A DNA stretch of 64,000 nucleotides, taken from assembly GCF_000420165.1 (NCBI RefSeq), contig NZ_ATUK01000010.1, positions 372,001-436,000 on the forward strand, written 5' to 3'. The notes beneath the pieces were generated by a model. It was not told the origin of the DNA, did no database searches, and saw only the letters and a list, made by a program, of their open reading frames with translations. Of the stretch, positions 1 through 10,868 are shown piece after piece. The stretch's first letter is position 1; each line of letters starts with the position of its first letter. This DNA comes from Thioalkalivibrio sp. AKL19 (GTDB taxonomy: Bacteria; Pseudomonadota; Gammaproteobacteria; Ectothiorhodospirales; Ectothiorhodospiraceae). The position numbers were made by a program, and so were the translations under genes.

Positions 1-15
1 TCATGCTAACGCAGC

Positions 16-696
16 TCAGCGTTCCCGGATCACCAGCGCATCGCCATCGGTCTCGACCACGAAATGCTCGAGGAAGCTGCGACCCAGGCGGGAACGCGGC
101 AGGTCACGGTCCGGCAGCACGATCGCACTGACCCCCGCACGCTGCAGCGCGCCGACCCGAACCTGTTCGACGCGGACACGCTGGCCCTGGCGCGTACCGC
201 GCTCGCTCCGGAAGCGCACCGACCGACCCTGGTCGGCATCGACCCCGGCCCGTTCGGCATCCGTGGCCCGCAACAGGACGGCATCCGCCTGCGGATCCAC
301 GACGAGCGTGACGGCAATCCCGTTCAGCCCGGCGGTCAGCGCGTGGTCGCCGCGCGAATCCCGGTGCACCCGAACCTCGGCGGCTTCCTTCGCCGAGGTG
401 TCCGGGCGCGGCGGAGCGACCCTTGGCTGCACCCGCAACTCGCGCTGCTCGCCGTCGAGTTCCACCCAGGCCGCCCCTGGTCGCGTGCGCAGGACGCGCA
501 CACCGCCCGGCCCAGTCTCTCCGCTGGCGACCACGGCCCGCTCGTCCCCCACCGACAGCACCGCACGGTCCCCGAACACCGCGTGCAGGCGCAGCTCCTC
601 CGCCGCCAGCGGGGCCGGCCAGGCCAGCACCAGCCAGGCCATCAAGCCCAATGCAGCGGACGAAGACCCGCACGGGTCAGATCGCAATCGCATCAT
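16..696 (-). CDS. Secreted retropepsin-like (clan AA) protein with degenerate active site
   Basis: A 226-residue protein. The start chosen is the first of two adjacent ATG codons (694-696), because a signal peptide follows directly (hydrophobic stretch, then an APLAAEE-type cleavage region) and an AAGGG-like ribosome site lies upstream. The C-terminal half follows the single-domain bacterial aspartyl-protease pattern: a strand of the G-x-N-G-x-x-V type, then a VVDPQAD segment where active members have VDTGA, and an LGRSFLEHF end matching the family's LLG-SFL motif. The catalytic Asp is present but the following Thr-Gly is Pro-Gln, so peptidase activity is doubtful. It is divergent from the next gene. 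Periplasmic location is inferred from the signal peptide. Confidence 0.6.
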   Translation of the reverse strand: MMRLRSDPCGSSSAALGLMAWLVLAWPAPLAAEELRLHAVFGDRAVLSVGDERAVVASGETGPGGVRVLRTRPGAAWVELDGEQRELRVQPRVAPPRPDTSAKEAAEVRVHRDSRGDHALTAGLNGIAVTLVVDPQADAVLLRATDAERAGVDADQGRSVRFRSERGTRQGQRVRVEQVRVGALQRAGVSAIVLPDRDLPRSRLGRSFLEHFVVETDGDALVIRER

Positions 697-812
697 GCCG
701 CCCTTATAGCGCATCCGGCTGAACGAAACCCGAACACCCCGCGAGACACCGCTCCACGGGGCTTGCCCGCCGCCTGCTACCATCAGGACGTGCACATCCC
801 CGTGGAGCCCCC

Positions 813-1667
813 GTGTCCCCATCCTCCCCGACCACCGAATCCAGCCCGCTCCCGACGCGGCACATCGCCCTGCGCCATGCCTTCACCCTGACGCTGCTGG
901 TGATCGGACTATGGCTGATGCACATGAACCTGCGGGTCCTGCCCGAGGCCGGGGTGATGGCGCTGTGGATCGGTGTCACCCTGCTGATCGCCCAAGGCGG
1001 CTTCCGGCGCCACCGGGTACGGCGCGCGGCCTTCCTGCGCGGCTACCTGGAGCCGACCAGCCAATGGCCTCGCCGCCTGCGGGGCGGGCCGCTGATGGCC
1101 CTGCGTCACCTGATCATCGGCGCGCTGCTGGGCGGACTGCTGCTGATCACCCTCGCGCGCATCCCGACCCAGGAGGTCTGGGCCGCCCTGCTGGTCGCCG
1201 GCTTCGCGCTGGTGATCAGCGAGGCCCTGTTCGCCCGCCTGCTGCGCGGCCATGCCCATCCGCAGTTCGCCCCGGAACTGGTCCGCCGCGGGGCCCTGCG
1301 GCTCACGGGCCTGCTGCTGATCGTCGCCCTGCTGGTGCTGGCTCTGCAGGCCCGCTACCCCGACCTGACCGGCGCCACCCTGGAACAGGCCGTGTGGTTC
1401 CTGGTGCACCACGAGGCCGCGCGCAGCCATCTGCTCGAGGCCGGGCTGCAGCTGGCCGCGACGCAGGATGCCCTGCGCCTGTGGCTGGGCCAGCAGTGGT
1501 TCCCGCAGGGCGTGAAATCCCTGCCGGCCCTGCTTGGCTGGCTACTGGTACTCGCGGAACAGGCGTTCCTGGCGGCCGGCTTCCTGCTGCTGGCCAACGG
1601 CCTGCTGCCGCTGCGGCCGACAACCGACGCCCTGGGCGACCCGCGCAACGCGCCCGTCATCGAATAG
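813..1667 (+). CDS. Multi-pass inner-membrane protein of unknown function
   Basis: A 284-residue protein starting at GTG 813, preceded by GTGGAG. About five to six hydrophobic segments are visible, at roughly residues 24-40, 45-62, 97-116, 122-140, 163-182 and 235-260. Charged loops are Arg-rich, which suggests cytoplasmic loops under the positive-inside rule. No catalytic motif is recognisable. The next gene starts 25 bases downstream on the same strand and also encodes a membrane protein, so the two probably form an operon. I do not recognise the family. Confidence 0.6.
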   Translation: MSPSSPTTESSPLPTRHIALRHAFTLTLLVIGLWLMHMNLRVLPEAGVMALWIGVTLLIAQGGFRRHRVRRAAFLRGYLEPTSQWPRRLRGGPLMALRHLIIGALLGGLLLITLARIPTQEVWAALLVAGFALVISEALFARLLRGHAHPQFAPELVRRGALRLTGLLLIVALLVLALQARYPDLTGATLEQAVWFLVHHEAARSHLLEAGLQLAATQDALRLWLGQQWFPQGVKSLPALLGWLLVLAEQAFLAAGFLLLANGLLPLRPTTDALGDPRNAPVIE

Positions 1668-1691
1668 TCCGGGCCCGGGGAGACCCCTTCA

Positions 1692-2852
1692 GTGACCACG
1701 TTCACGCCGGCATCGCAAGCCACGGCACCAGGAAAGGCCCGGGACGGCCTCTGGCTGGTCATGATCCTGCTGGCCAGCCTCGCCCTGCTCTGGCTCGCCA
1801 GCCAGCACGAACCGCGCACCTGGGAGGGTGACCAACCGCTGACCCTGCAACTGGGCGAACAACGCTACCAGCTCGACCGCGAGCGTCTCACCGCGCTCGA
1901 GCGCTACACGCTGGAATGGCTGGAGGCCGGTGACACCGCGGCCCGGGCCCACTGGCAGGACCGCGTAGACGCGGAGCTCGCTGCCCGGTTCGAGGCCCTG
2001 CACGCCCGCGTCCCCGAGGTCGCGGACTGGTACTACTCCCTGGGCGCGGAATACGCCCGCCTGTGGCAGCGCGGCGCCCAGTGGCTGAGTGACGCCGAAC
2101 CGGATGCCCCCGCGCGGATGCTGCGCGAGCGCCTGCTGCCCGAGGCGCTGTGGGAGCGCGCCCTGCAGGACCTGGCCACCCGCGTCGAATGGGGCGTGGA
2201 CGAGCAACAACGCCAGGTCCGCGACGCCTGGCGTCTGGAGCTGGCCGAGCGCCTCGCGGACGCGCGCATCCCGGACCCGCCGCCGCGCGCCGGTGGGCGT
2301 TCGGCCGTCGAGACCGAACAAGGCCATGCCCTGCAAACGGCGCTGGACGTCGACCTCGAACGCTTCGACCAGCGCACCGGACTGGCCGCCACGGCCGCCG
2401 CCGGCACCGGCCTGGCGACCCCGCTGATCGCGCGTGCGGTGCAGGTCCGGCTGGCCGCCCGTGCGACGCAGACCGGGCTTGCCCGAAGCCTGGGACGCGC
2501 CGGACGCGCGGGTGCCCTTGGCGCCGGGGTCTGCGCCTGGAGCGGTCCGTTCTCGCTCGGCTGTGGCATCACGGCCGCCGGGGTCACCATCATCGGCGTG
2601 GACTGGCTGCTCCTGCGGCTGGACGAGACGCGCCACCGCGAGGACCTGGAACAGGCCCTGCACGAGGCCCTGGACGCCCTGCAGGCCGAGACCCGCCTGG
2701 CGTGGCAGCAGGCCATCGCCGAGCGCGTGGAAGCCCGGCACGCGGCCAGTCGCACCTCCGTCGAGAGCACCTTCCAGCCCTGGCGCGGACCAGGACCAAC
2801 GTCGGGGGTTGCGTCCGGAGATGGCCACGGCCCCTCCGGGGCCTCGCCATGA
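1692..2852 (+). CDS. Membrane protein with N- and C-terminal hydrophobic regions; C-terminus runs into a REP element
   Basis: A 386-residue protein from GTG 1692. One transmembrane helix lies near residues 20-37. A long charged, helical region follows (about 45-230), then a Gly/Ala-rich hydrophobic stretch (about 235-305) that may form one or two membrane segments, and a second charged helix. The last 20 or so residues are encoded by a REP repeat (2800-2851), so the native 3' end was probably replaced by or extended into the repeat. Likely co-transcribed with the membrane protein upstream. Function unknown. Confidence 0.55.
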   Translation: MTTFTPASQATAPGKARDGLWLVMILLASLALLWLASQHEPRTWEGDQPLTLQLGEQRYQLDRERLTALERYTLEWLEAGDTAARAHWQDRVDAELAARFEALHARVPEVADWYYSLGAEYARLWQRGAQWLSDAEPDAPARMLRERLLPEALWERALQDLATRVEWGVDEQQRQVRDAWRLELAERLADARIPDPPPRAGGRSAVETEQGHALQTALDVDLERFDQRTGLAATAAAGTGLATPLIARAVQVRLAARATQTGLARSLGRAGRAGALGAGVCAWSGPFSLGCGITAAGVTIIGVDWLLLRLDETRHREDLEQALHEALDALQAETRLAWQQAIAERVEARHAASRTSVESTFQPWRGPGPTSGVASGDGHGPSGASP

Positions 2853-2988
2853 CCGGAAAACGAGCACCGTCATCGCGAGGCGCGCAGCGACGTGGCGATC
2901 TCCGAGGGTGGCCCCGGCGTCGGACCGAGGCGAAGCGTCGGGGCTGCGTCAGGAGATGGCCACGGCCCCTCCGAGGCCTCGCCATGGC
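2800..2988. repeat. Cluster of three REP palindromes in alternating orientation
   Basis: Two direct copies of a segment of about 52 bp (2800-2851 and 2936-2987) each contain GGAGATGGCCACGGCCCCTC. Between them (about 2868-2902) is an inverted relative reading TCATCGCGAGGCGCGCAGCG and ending in GGCGATCTCC. All three are versions of the widespread C-A-T-x-G-C-G-A-G-G ... G-x-x-A-T-C-T-C-C palindrome. The alternating minus-plus-minus order resembles a BIME. It lies directly upstream of ispG. Confidence 0.75.
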
Positions 2989-3147
2989 GGGGAGAGGCGA
3001 CATCAGCGCCAATGCCCCTGGCGTTCTGCCACACGCCCCTGCGCCCGCCAACGGGGACATTACGACTTGGGGCCTGCAGCTTCTCGGCAGTCGCGCACTG
3101 CTGCGTTACACTCCGCGCACCGTTCCCTCGCGCCCGCGCAGACCAAC

Positions 3148-4374
<1,227 letters not shown>

Positions 4375-4401
4375 CGCTCACGCGCAACACGAAGAAAAGC
4401 C

Positions 4402-4547
4402 AGGTCAAAAGCGCATTACAGGAAGGTTGGAAGATGGGAAGGGTTATTGAGGTGTGGGGTATTGGCTAGCGCCCCCTCTACACCCTTTGCGGTTTAACCC
4501 AATCCCTCTTCCAGTCTTCGCGTGTTCCTGTCGATCACCCCTGACCT
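4402..4547. repeat. MITE-like inverted-repeat element, copy A
   Basis: The gap 4375-4689 contains no gene. Most of it is a 146-bp element whose ends are imperfect inverted repeats: AGGTCAAAAGCGCATTACAG on the left and the complement of a similar AGGTCA-GGGGTGATCGACAG arm on the right. Both arms continue with AGGAA-(N)-GGAAGA-type sequence. The same element occurs at 25101-25257. No transposase is encoded. The rest of the gap holds nothing I can identify. Confidence 0.7.
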
Positions 4548-4689
4548 ACTTCGTGCCTACATGCGTTTCGTGGTGAAAAACCAAACCACGGCGCACCCTC
4601 CCTCGCGGTCGGTCAGAAGTAGACGCTGCAACCAGCCATCAGCAAATAGCCGCACCAGCCCGTGTCATACCCAGTAAGCGTGATCGGAC

Positions 4690-6255
4690 TTACGTCTGTT
4701 CGAAGCGCTGGATCAGGGCCTTGAGCTCGGCGGCCTCGGCCTGCATGCGGGCGCTGGCATCGCGGGCGTGGATGGAGACCGAGCCGGTCTCGGTGGCCAC
4801 GTCGTGGATCGAGGTCACGTTGCGGTTGATCTCCTCGGAGACCGCGCTTTGTTCCTCCACGGCCGTGGCGATCTGGGTGTTCATCTCGGTGATCTGGGCG
4901 ACGGCCTCGCGGATGGTGGTCAGCGAGTCGCCGGCCGCCTGAGCCTTTTCCACCCCGTCGGCGGCCTGCTCCTGACTGGCGCGCATCGCGGACATTGCCT
5001 CGCGCGCACCGGACTGCAGGCTCTCGATCATGTTGCGGATGGTCACGGTCGATTCGTCGGTGCGTTGCGACAGCGAGCGCACCTCGTCGGCCACCACCGC
5101 GAAACCGCGGCCGTGTTCGCCGGCCCGGGCGGCCTCGATCGCGGCGTTCAGCGCCAGCAGGTTGGTCTGTTCCGCGATCTCGCGGATCACGCTCAGGATC
5201 TTGTCGATCTCCTCGGTGCTCGCCTCCAGCTTGCCCAGCTTCTCGGCGGTGGACTCGACCTCCGCCGCCATGCGGTTGATCACGGACACGGTATCGTTCA
5301 CGACATCCTGTCCGGCCCCAGTCTCCTTCTCGGCATTGTTGGCGGCCTCGGCGGCGCGCGACGAGTTACTCGCCATCTCCTGGATGGTCGAGGTCATCTC
5401 GTTCATGGCCGTGGCGACCTGGTCGATCTCGTTTTGCTGGCGCTCGACGCCCGAGGCGGTCTGGTCGACGCTGCTGGCCATGGCATGGGCGTCGGCGTTC
5501 ACCGCGTCGGCCTTGTCCTCGATTCGTCCGAGCACGGTGCGCAGCCTGGCCTCGCCAAAATGCTGCACCAGCTCCAGCGAGGCGCTGTCGTCGCGGCGCC
5601 CCGTGTAGATGGCCTCCATCACCGGGTTGTCGAACTGTGCCCGGGCCCGGTTGACCGCCTGACGGATACCGGAAGTGAACGCCAGCGACGCGATGCCGCC
5701 GGCGGCAAAGATCAATACCAGCAGACCCGCCTGCACCGTTGGCGAGGACGCCAGAAACACGACCGCCAGCGCCAGCAGGAAGCCGACGATCCAGGTCCCG
5801 GCGAGGCGGCAGGTGAGGCCGTGGTACCAGCGCCGGGCGAAGCTCCGGCCCCGGTTGATCGCGGCATACACCTTCTCCGCGCGGGCGACATGCTCGCGCT
5901 CGGGGATCGCCCGCACCGACTCGTAGCCGGTCTTGCGGCCGTGCTCGTAGGCGGGGGTCACGAAGGCGTCCACCCAGTAGTGGTCGCCGTTCTTGCGCCG
6001 GTTCTTGACGATGCCCATCCAGGCCCGGTCGGCCTTCAGGGTGTCCCACATGTTCGCGTAGGCCGCCTCCGGCATGTCCGGGTGGCGCACGATGTTGTGG
6101 GCGACACCGTCCAGTTCCTCGCAGTCGAAGCCGCTGACCTGGACGAAGTCGTCGTTGGCATACCGGATGCGTCCCTTTTCGTCGGTGGCGGAGATCAGGT
6201 CGCCGTGCTGGTCCAGCGAATACTCCGTCTGGGTGACGGGCAGGTTCTTGCGCAT
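4690..6255 (-). CDS. Aer-type PAS-containing methyl-accepting chemotaxis protein
   Basis: A 521-residue energy- or redox-taxis receptor. An N-terminal PAS domain (about 10-120) carries the Aer-like start [11 protein letters not shown] and the HPDMP and [16 protein letters not shown] motifs associated with FAD binding. Two hydrophobic segments (about 155-200) anchor it in the inner membrane without a large periplasmic loop. The C-terminus is a methyl-accepting signalling domain with the [19 protein letters not shown] hairpin tip (about residue 365) that binds CheA/CheW. No C-terminal NWETF-type CheR tether is seen. MotA/MotB are encoded nearby, consistent with a motility role. Confidence 0.93.
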   Translation of the reverse strand: MRKNLPVTQTEYSLDQHGDLISATDEKGRIRYANDDFVQVSGFDCEELDGVAHNIVRHPDMPEAAYANMWDTLKADRAWMGIVKNRRKNGDHYWVDAFVTPAYEHGRKTGYESVRAIPEREHVARAEKVYAAINRGRSFARRWYHGLTCRLAGTWIVGFLLALAVVFLASSPTVQAGLLVLIFAAGGIASLAFTSGIRQAVNRARAQFDNPVMEAIYTGRRDDSASLELVQHFGEARLRTVLGRIEDKADAVNADAHAMASSVDQTASGVERQQNEIDQVATAMNEMTSTIQEMASNSSRAAEAANNAEKETGAGQDVVNDTVSVINRMAAEVESTAEKLGKLEASTEEIDKILSVIREIAEQTNLLALNAAIEAARAGEHGRGFAVVADEVRSLSQRTDESTVTIRNMIESLQSGAREAMSAMRASQEQAADGVEKAQAAGDSLTTIREAVAQITEMNTQIATAVEEQSAVSEEINRNVTSIHDVATETGSVSIHARDASARMQAEAAELKALIQRFEQT

Positions 6256-6478
6256 GTCGTACGTCCTTTTGATTGTGTTGCCGGGCCTCGGCCCGCCTGG
6301 GAGGCATTGATTGACTCGAGCGCGAACGCGCGATTCAAGTAGCGTCTCCCTGGATCAGCCATACGCCGTGGCCAATCCTTGCGAATGCTGCCGACCGTGG
6401 TCGGCCTATATACGACCCTGTACATGTATCGACCGCCACGACACATACTTGAGGCTCTCGGCCGCCTGACGCACAGGC

Positions 6479-7858
6479 TCATGAACCAGCGGGGCGCGCG
6501 GCGGCCACGAGGACCTTCCGGAATCCTTCCAGGGCGGTCGATGTCAGCTCCAGATCGCGCGACCGGCGGTCGGCATAGACCATACCCATCACGCGATCCC
6601 CGTCGCACAGGCGGCCCACCAGGCAGTCCACCCCGCCGGTCAGATGGCGCACGGCCGCGGGCATCTGGTCATGGATGCGCTTGCGGTCCCACCACTGCGG
6701 TGCATCGTCATCCAGCACCTGGGCCAGCGGCCCGAGGGCCGACCGGTTGATCACGAAGTGGCTGAACTCCGGTTCGTGCAACGTCCCGACCAGGTGCTCG
6801 GCGCGCAGGGTCTCGCCATCCCGGGACAAGCGGGCAAAGACCACCCGGTTCAGGCCCACGCCGAACTGCATCACCCGCAGCATCCGTCGCACGCGGGCCT
6901 CGCGATGGGTCTCCTGCTCCAGGGCGCGTAGGCCGTTCTCCAGCAGGTCGGCCCGCGGCATCAGGGCCAGGCGTGGCCGATAGCGCTCGCCCAGCCAGAC
7001 CCGGCCGGGCATCTGCGGGTCCAGTGGCGCGCGATGATACACCGCGACGTCCTCGTTGAAACGCTCGATCACCGCGCCCACGCGGTCTGCGGTCTCCTTG
7101 TCCGTCAGCCCCATCAGGCCGGCCAGTAGCCCGAGGTCACGGTCGCCGCGCGCGGTATCCATGCCACGGAAGACCTGCCAGGCCACGGCACTCGCGACCA
7201 TGACCTCGTAGGCCCGGTGATGCGCCGCGTTCACCGCCCGCAGGGTACCCTGCACCAGTTCCGGCAGCACCATCTCCTCCGCCATGGCACGCGACAGGTC
7301 GTCCGTCGCATACCCCAGCGCGGCATAGCTCGCCTCGTCCGGCAGGGCGCTGAGTTCCAGCATCTCGAGCAGCCGGTCCAGGCGCGGCTCGCCCTCGACC
7401 AGCAGTGCCAGCAGGCCCAGCTGATTCAGCAGGGCCGCCAGGGCGAGTTCGCCCGGTTCCGTGTCGTGGCGCTCGCGCGCGATCTCGGTCGCGATCATCG
7501 CCGCCAGCCGCGACTGCGCCGCCAGTTCACGATAGGCCTGCGGCCGCCTGACCACATCCTCGACACGCGGGGCCTCGGCCGCTTCGCGGTGGACGTTCTG
7601 CAGCCCCAGCATGGCGATCGCGTCACCGACCGAGTGCACTTCCTGGCGCAAGCCCCGGCGCGAGGCGTTGGCACGCCGGACCAGACGCAGGCTCAGGCCC
7701 GGGTCGCGTTCGGCGTAACGCGCGAGCTCGCGCAGTGAGCGATCCACCAGGGCATCCGGGTCGGCAAACACTGCATCGCTCGCCTCCAGGATGGGCCATT
7801 CCACGGCCACCAGCCGGGTGGCCTCTTCCATGTAGGGCGCGTCCTTGTCCACGGACAT
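6479..7858 (-). CDS. HDOD-domain signalling protein with a C-terminal GAF-like region
   Basis: A 459-residue cytoplasmic protein. The N-terminal half is an HDOD module (about 15-230): L-V-D-R-S-L-R-E-L then SLRLVRRANAS, SVGDAIAMLGLQNV and a helical remainder. HDOD domains resemble HD phosphohydrolases without the metal-binding residues and usually act in signal transduction. The C-terminal part (about 270-455) looks like a GAF sensor fold, with VFARLSRDG, CLVGRLCDGDRVMGMVYADR and an FRKVL ending. It is divergent from motA (gap 7859-7971) and lies upstream of the Aer-type receptor, so a regulatory link to motility or c-di-GMP is plausible but inferred. Confidence 0.8.
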   Translation of the reverse strand: MSVDKDAPYMEEATRLVAVEWPILEASDAVFADPDALVDRSLRELARYAERDPGLSLRLVRRANASRRGLRQEVHSVGDAIAMLGLQNVHREAAEAPRVEDVVRRPQAYRELAAQSRLAAMIATEIARERHDTEPGELALAALLNQLGLLALLVEGEPRLDRLLEMLELSALPDEASYAALGYATDDLSRAMAEEMVLPELVQGTLRAVNAAHHRAYEVMVASAVAWQVFRGMDTARGDRDLGLLAGLMGLTDKETADRVGAVIERFNEDVAVYHRAPLDPQMPGRVWLGERYRPRLALMPRADLLENGLRALEQETHREARVRRMLRVMQFGVGLNRVVFARLSRDGETLRAEHLVGTLHEPEFSHFVINRSALGPLAQVLDDDAPQWWDRKRIHDQMPAAVRHLTGGVDCLVGRLCDGDRVMGMVYADRRSRDLELTSTALEGFRKVLVAAARPAGS

Positions 7859-7971
7859 GCTGTACCTCGCGCGGGGGAGTCGTTATCGTTGTGCGCCTCA
7901 CTATAGCAATTGCGGCAACGTGAACCTGTGCGCAAAAACCCAATTAAAGCCCACATCCCGGAACCCCATCA

Positions 7972-8826
7972 GTGAAGTACATCCTAGGCTTTATCATCGT
8001 GCTGGGCGGCGTATTCGGCGGCTTCGTGCTGCACGGTGGCAACATCCTGGTCATCTGGCAGCCGTACGAATACATGATCATCGGCGGGGCCGCCCTCGGC
8101 GCCTTCCTGATCGCGAACCCGTTGCGGGTCGTGATCACCGTCATGAAGTCCCTCCCCCAACTCCTGAAGGGCGGGGCGAAGTATTCGCGCGAGGACTACC
8201 TCGACCTGCTCGCGCTGATGTACAAGCTGTTCACCAAGGCCCGCAAGGAAGGCCTGATGGGCATCGAGGGCGACGTCGAGGAGCCCGAGGAGAGCGCCCT
8301 GTTCCAGGCGCATCCCCGGGTACTCAAGGACCATCACGCCGTCGAGTTCATCACCGACTACATGCGCCTGATCATCTCCGGCTCGATGAACCCGCACGAG
8401 CTGGACGCCCTGATGGACGTGGACCTGGAGACCCACCACGAGGAATCCGAGCGCCCCAGCCACGCAGTCAACCGCGTCGCGGACGCCCTGCCCGGCTTCG
8501 GTATCGTGGCCGCCGTCCTCGGCATCGTGAACACCATGGGCGCGATCGGCGGCTCGATCGAGGAGATCGGGATGAACGTGGCCGCCGCGCTGGTCGGCTC
8601 CTTCCTCGGCATCCTGCTGGCCTATGGCTTCGTCGGTCCAACCGCGGCCGCCCTGGAGTCGCGATCCCAGGAAGAAGCTAAGTTCCTCCAGTGCATCAAG
8701 GCCTGCATCCTGGCCAATGTTCAGGGGTACAGCCCGCAAGTGGCAGTGGAATTCGGGCGCAAGACCATGGAAAGCGAGATGCGCCCCGGCTTCGCCGAAC
8801 TCGAGGAGCACGTGAAGGCGGCCTGA
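7972..8826 (+). CDS. motA: Flagellar motor stator protein MotA
   Basis: A 284-residue inner-membrane protein that forms the ion-conducting stator with MotB and pushes on FliG. The GTG start at 7972 is followed by MKYILGFIIVLGG, the E. coli-type MotA N-terminus. Four transmembrane helices are visible (about 2-20, 33-52, 168-190, 200-222), with the large cytoplasmic loop between helices 2 and 3. The conserved PGFGIVAAVLG motif contains the proline important for proton transfer and torque. motB follows after 19 bases. No obvious sigma28 box is seen in the 113-bp upstream gap. Confidence 0.95.
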   Translation: MKYILGFIIVLGGVFGGFVLHGGNILVIWQPYEYMIIGGAALGAFLIANPLRVVITVMKSLPQLLKGGAKYSREDYLDLLALMYKLFTKARKEGLMGIEGDVEEPEESALFQAHPRVLKDHHAVEFITDYMRLIISGSMNPHELDALMDVDLETHHEESERPSHAVNRVADALPGFGIVAAVLGIVNTMGAIGGSIEEIGMNVAAALVGSFLGILLAYGFVGPTAAALESRSQEEAKFLQCIKACILANVQGYSPQVAVEFGRKTMESEMRPGFAELEEHVKAA

Positions 8827-8845
8827 GGCCGTCCGGACCGCATTC

Positions 8846-9796
8846 ATGGGCGTCGAGGACAAAACCCAGCCAATCATCGTCAAGAAGAAGGTGGTCAAGG
8901 CGGCCCACCACGGGGGCTCGTGGAAGGTTGCCTTTGCCGACTTCGCCACCGCGATGATGGCCTTCTTCCTGCTCCTTTGGCTGCTCGCGGCGATGGAGGC
9001 CGAGGAACGCGCAGGCCTGTCCGAGTATTTCCAGAATCCTTCGGCCTTCGAAGGGCGCGCCCCCGTGCCCGGTCAGGCACCCGGCGACGGGACCGGCGTG
9101 GACCCGTCCATTATCGATTTCGAGGGCCTGCCAGAGCTGATGGAAGACCCGGAATCCGTAGCGCCGCCCAGTGGCATCGACGAAGAAACCCTGGACGACC
9201 TCGCCGAGGCGCGTGATCGCGAGGCCCTGGAGACCCTGCAGGAGGCGCTGGAGGAAGCGGTCGAACAAAGTCAGGCGCTGGAGCCCTTCAAGGACCAACT
9301 CCTGCTGGACATCACGCCCGATGGCCTGCGCATCCAGATCATCGATCGCGAGAATCGGCCGATGTTCGACAGCGCCAGCGCGCGGCCGCTGGACCATGCC
9401 GACGCGATCCTGCGCGAGCTGGCCGCCCTGATCAACAAGGTTCCCAACCGGGTCTCGATCACCGGTCACACCGATGCCCGGCCCCTGCAGCGTCCGGACT
9501 ACACCAACTGGGAACTCTCGGCCGATCGCGCCAATGCCGCTCGCCGCGCCCTGATCGCCGGTGGCACCGAACCCGACCAGATCGCCCGGGTCGTCGGCCT
9601 GGCCGCCAGCGTGCCCTTCAACCGCGAGAACCCCGAGGCCGCAATCAACCGCCGCATCTCCATCATCGTCCTCAACAAGGAGGCCGAGGAGGCGATGCGC
9701 GACAGCCTCGAGAGCGAAGGCGTCCGCGCCGACACGCTGGCACCGGCCGACGAGGATACCGGCACGCCACCGGCACAGCCGGACGAGGAGACCTGA
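8846..9796 (+). CDS. motB: Flagellar motor stator protein MotB
   Basis: A 316-residue protein. The single N-terminal helix carries WKVAFADFATAMMAFFLLLW, whose Asp is the ion-binding residue. An acidic linker follows (about 65-135), longer and richer in Glu than in E. coli. The C-terminal OmpA/MotB peptidoglycan-binding domain (about 165-285) has ITGHTDARP and NWELSADRANAARR. It anchors MotA to the cell wall. It is co-transcribed with motA, and the next gene (a CobW GTPase) starts one base after its stop, which is unusual. Confidence 0.95.
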   Translation: MGVEDKTQPIIVKKKVVKAAHHGGSWKVAFADFATAMMAFFLLLWLLAAMEAEERAGLSEYFQNPSAFEGRAPVPGQAPGDGTGVDPSIIDFEGLPELMEDPESVAPPSGIDEETLDDLAEARDREALETLQEALEEAVEQSQALEPFKDQLLLDITPDGLRIQIIDRENRPMFDSASARPLDHADAILRELAALINKVPNRVSITGHTDARPLQRPDYTNWELSADRANAARRALIAGGTEPDQIARVVGLAASVPFNRENPEAAINRRISIIVLNKEAEEAMRDSLESEGVRADTLAPADEDTGTPPAQPDEET

Positions 9797-9797
9797 G

Positions 9798-10868
9798 GTG
9801 GCACAACACCGCGACATCCCGCTCAACCTGGTTACCGGCTTCCTCGGTGTCGGCAAGACCACCGCCATCCGCCATCTGCTCGCACAGCGCCCGGAAGGCG
9901 AGCACTGGGCCGTGCTGGTCAACGAGTTCGGGGAGATCGGCGTGGACGGCGGCCTGCTGGCCGATACCGGCGTCGCGCTGGAGGAGATCCCCGGCGGCTG
10001 CCTGTGCTGTGTCTCCGCGCAAATGTTCACCGTCGGCCTCAACCGGCTGATCCGCAGCCAGCGACCGGACCGCATCCTGATCGAGCCCACCGGGCTCGGC
10101 CACCCGGCGCAGATTGTCCGCACCCTGACCGAGCCCCCCTACGCCGGCGTGCTGGACCTGCGCGCCACGGTCACCCTGATGGACGCCCGCCACCTCGCCT
10201 CGCCGCGCCACCGCGAGCACCCGAACTGGCGCGACCAGATCGCCCTGGCCGACGTTCTGCTGGCCAACAAGGCCGATCTCTACAGCGAAGCGGACCGCGA
10301 GGCGCTGCAGGCCTTTGTCGCGGCGATGCCGCCACCGCGGCCCCTGGTCGTGGAAACCACTCAGGGGCGTATCGAACGCGAGTGGCTGGACCGCCCGCGC
10401 CTGGACCGGGGCGGCGCCCTGTTCCCCGAGGCGCGCGACTTTCTCGTGACCGCGACCGCGGGTGGGCCCGCCAGCCACGAACACGAACACGAACACGAAC
10501 ACCATCATGATGACGCCGCCCACACCGCAGACGAGTGGGTCACCATCGACACCCGCGGCGACGGCTACATCGGCCGCAGCTGGTTGCTGCCCGAGGGACA
10601 GCGCATCGACCATGCCACCCTCGTACACCTGGTCGACGGCTTTGCCGGCGACCGCCTGAAGGGCCTGGTGGAGACCGACCAGGGCTGGCACCGCCTCAAC
10701 CGCGTGGACGGCCACGGCGGACTGGAGCCGATGGACGCCCCGGACACCCCGCTGCGGCCGCGCCTCGAGGCCATCCTGCCAGAATCCGAAACCGCCACCC
10801 TGGATGATCTCGCCCGCATCCTCGAGGCCGCCCACGCGCCAGCCGCCGGCCCCAAAACCCCGACGTAG
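9798..10868 (+). CDS. CobW/COG0523 family metal-chaperone GTPase
   Basis: A 356-residue G3E P-loop GTPase. It has a Walker A GFLGVGKTT (about residue 14), the signature metal site GGCLCC (65-70), an I-E-P-T-G-L-G-H-P switch and the NKAD base-recognition motif. A His-rich stretch (about 227-238, alternating His-Glu, then HHH-DD) is a probable metal-binding loop. A CobW C-terminal domain covers about 255-340. Members insert or deliver Zn, Co or other metals to target enzymes; the metal here is unknown. GTG 9798 lies one base after the motB stop, implying translational coupling. The stop codon lies inside a palindromic repeat. Confidence 0.88.
   Translation: MAQHRDIPLNLVTGFLGVGKTTAIRHLLAQRPEGEHWAVLVNEFGEIGVDGGLLADTGVALEEIPGGCLCCVSAQMFTVGLNRLIRSQRPDRILIEPTGLGHPAQIVRTLTEPPYAGVLDLRATVTLMDARHLASPRHREHPNWRDQIALADVLLANKADLYSEADREALQAFVAAMPPPRPLVVETTQGRIEREWLDRPRLDRGGALFPEARDFLVTATAGGPASHEHEHEHEHHHDDAAHTADEWVTIDTRGDGYIGRSWLLPEGQRIDHATLVHLVDGFAGDRLKGLVETDQGWHRLNRVDGHGGLEPMDAPDTPLRPRLEAILPESETATLDDLARILEAAHAPAAGPKTPT

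Noticed and set aside
6256-6478. Sigma28 promoter for the Aer-type receptor
   Set aside because: The best match (TCAATCAA ... GCCGAGG) has a 14-base spacer instead of 11 and a poor -10, so it is not supported.
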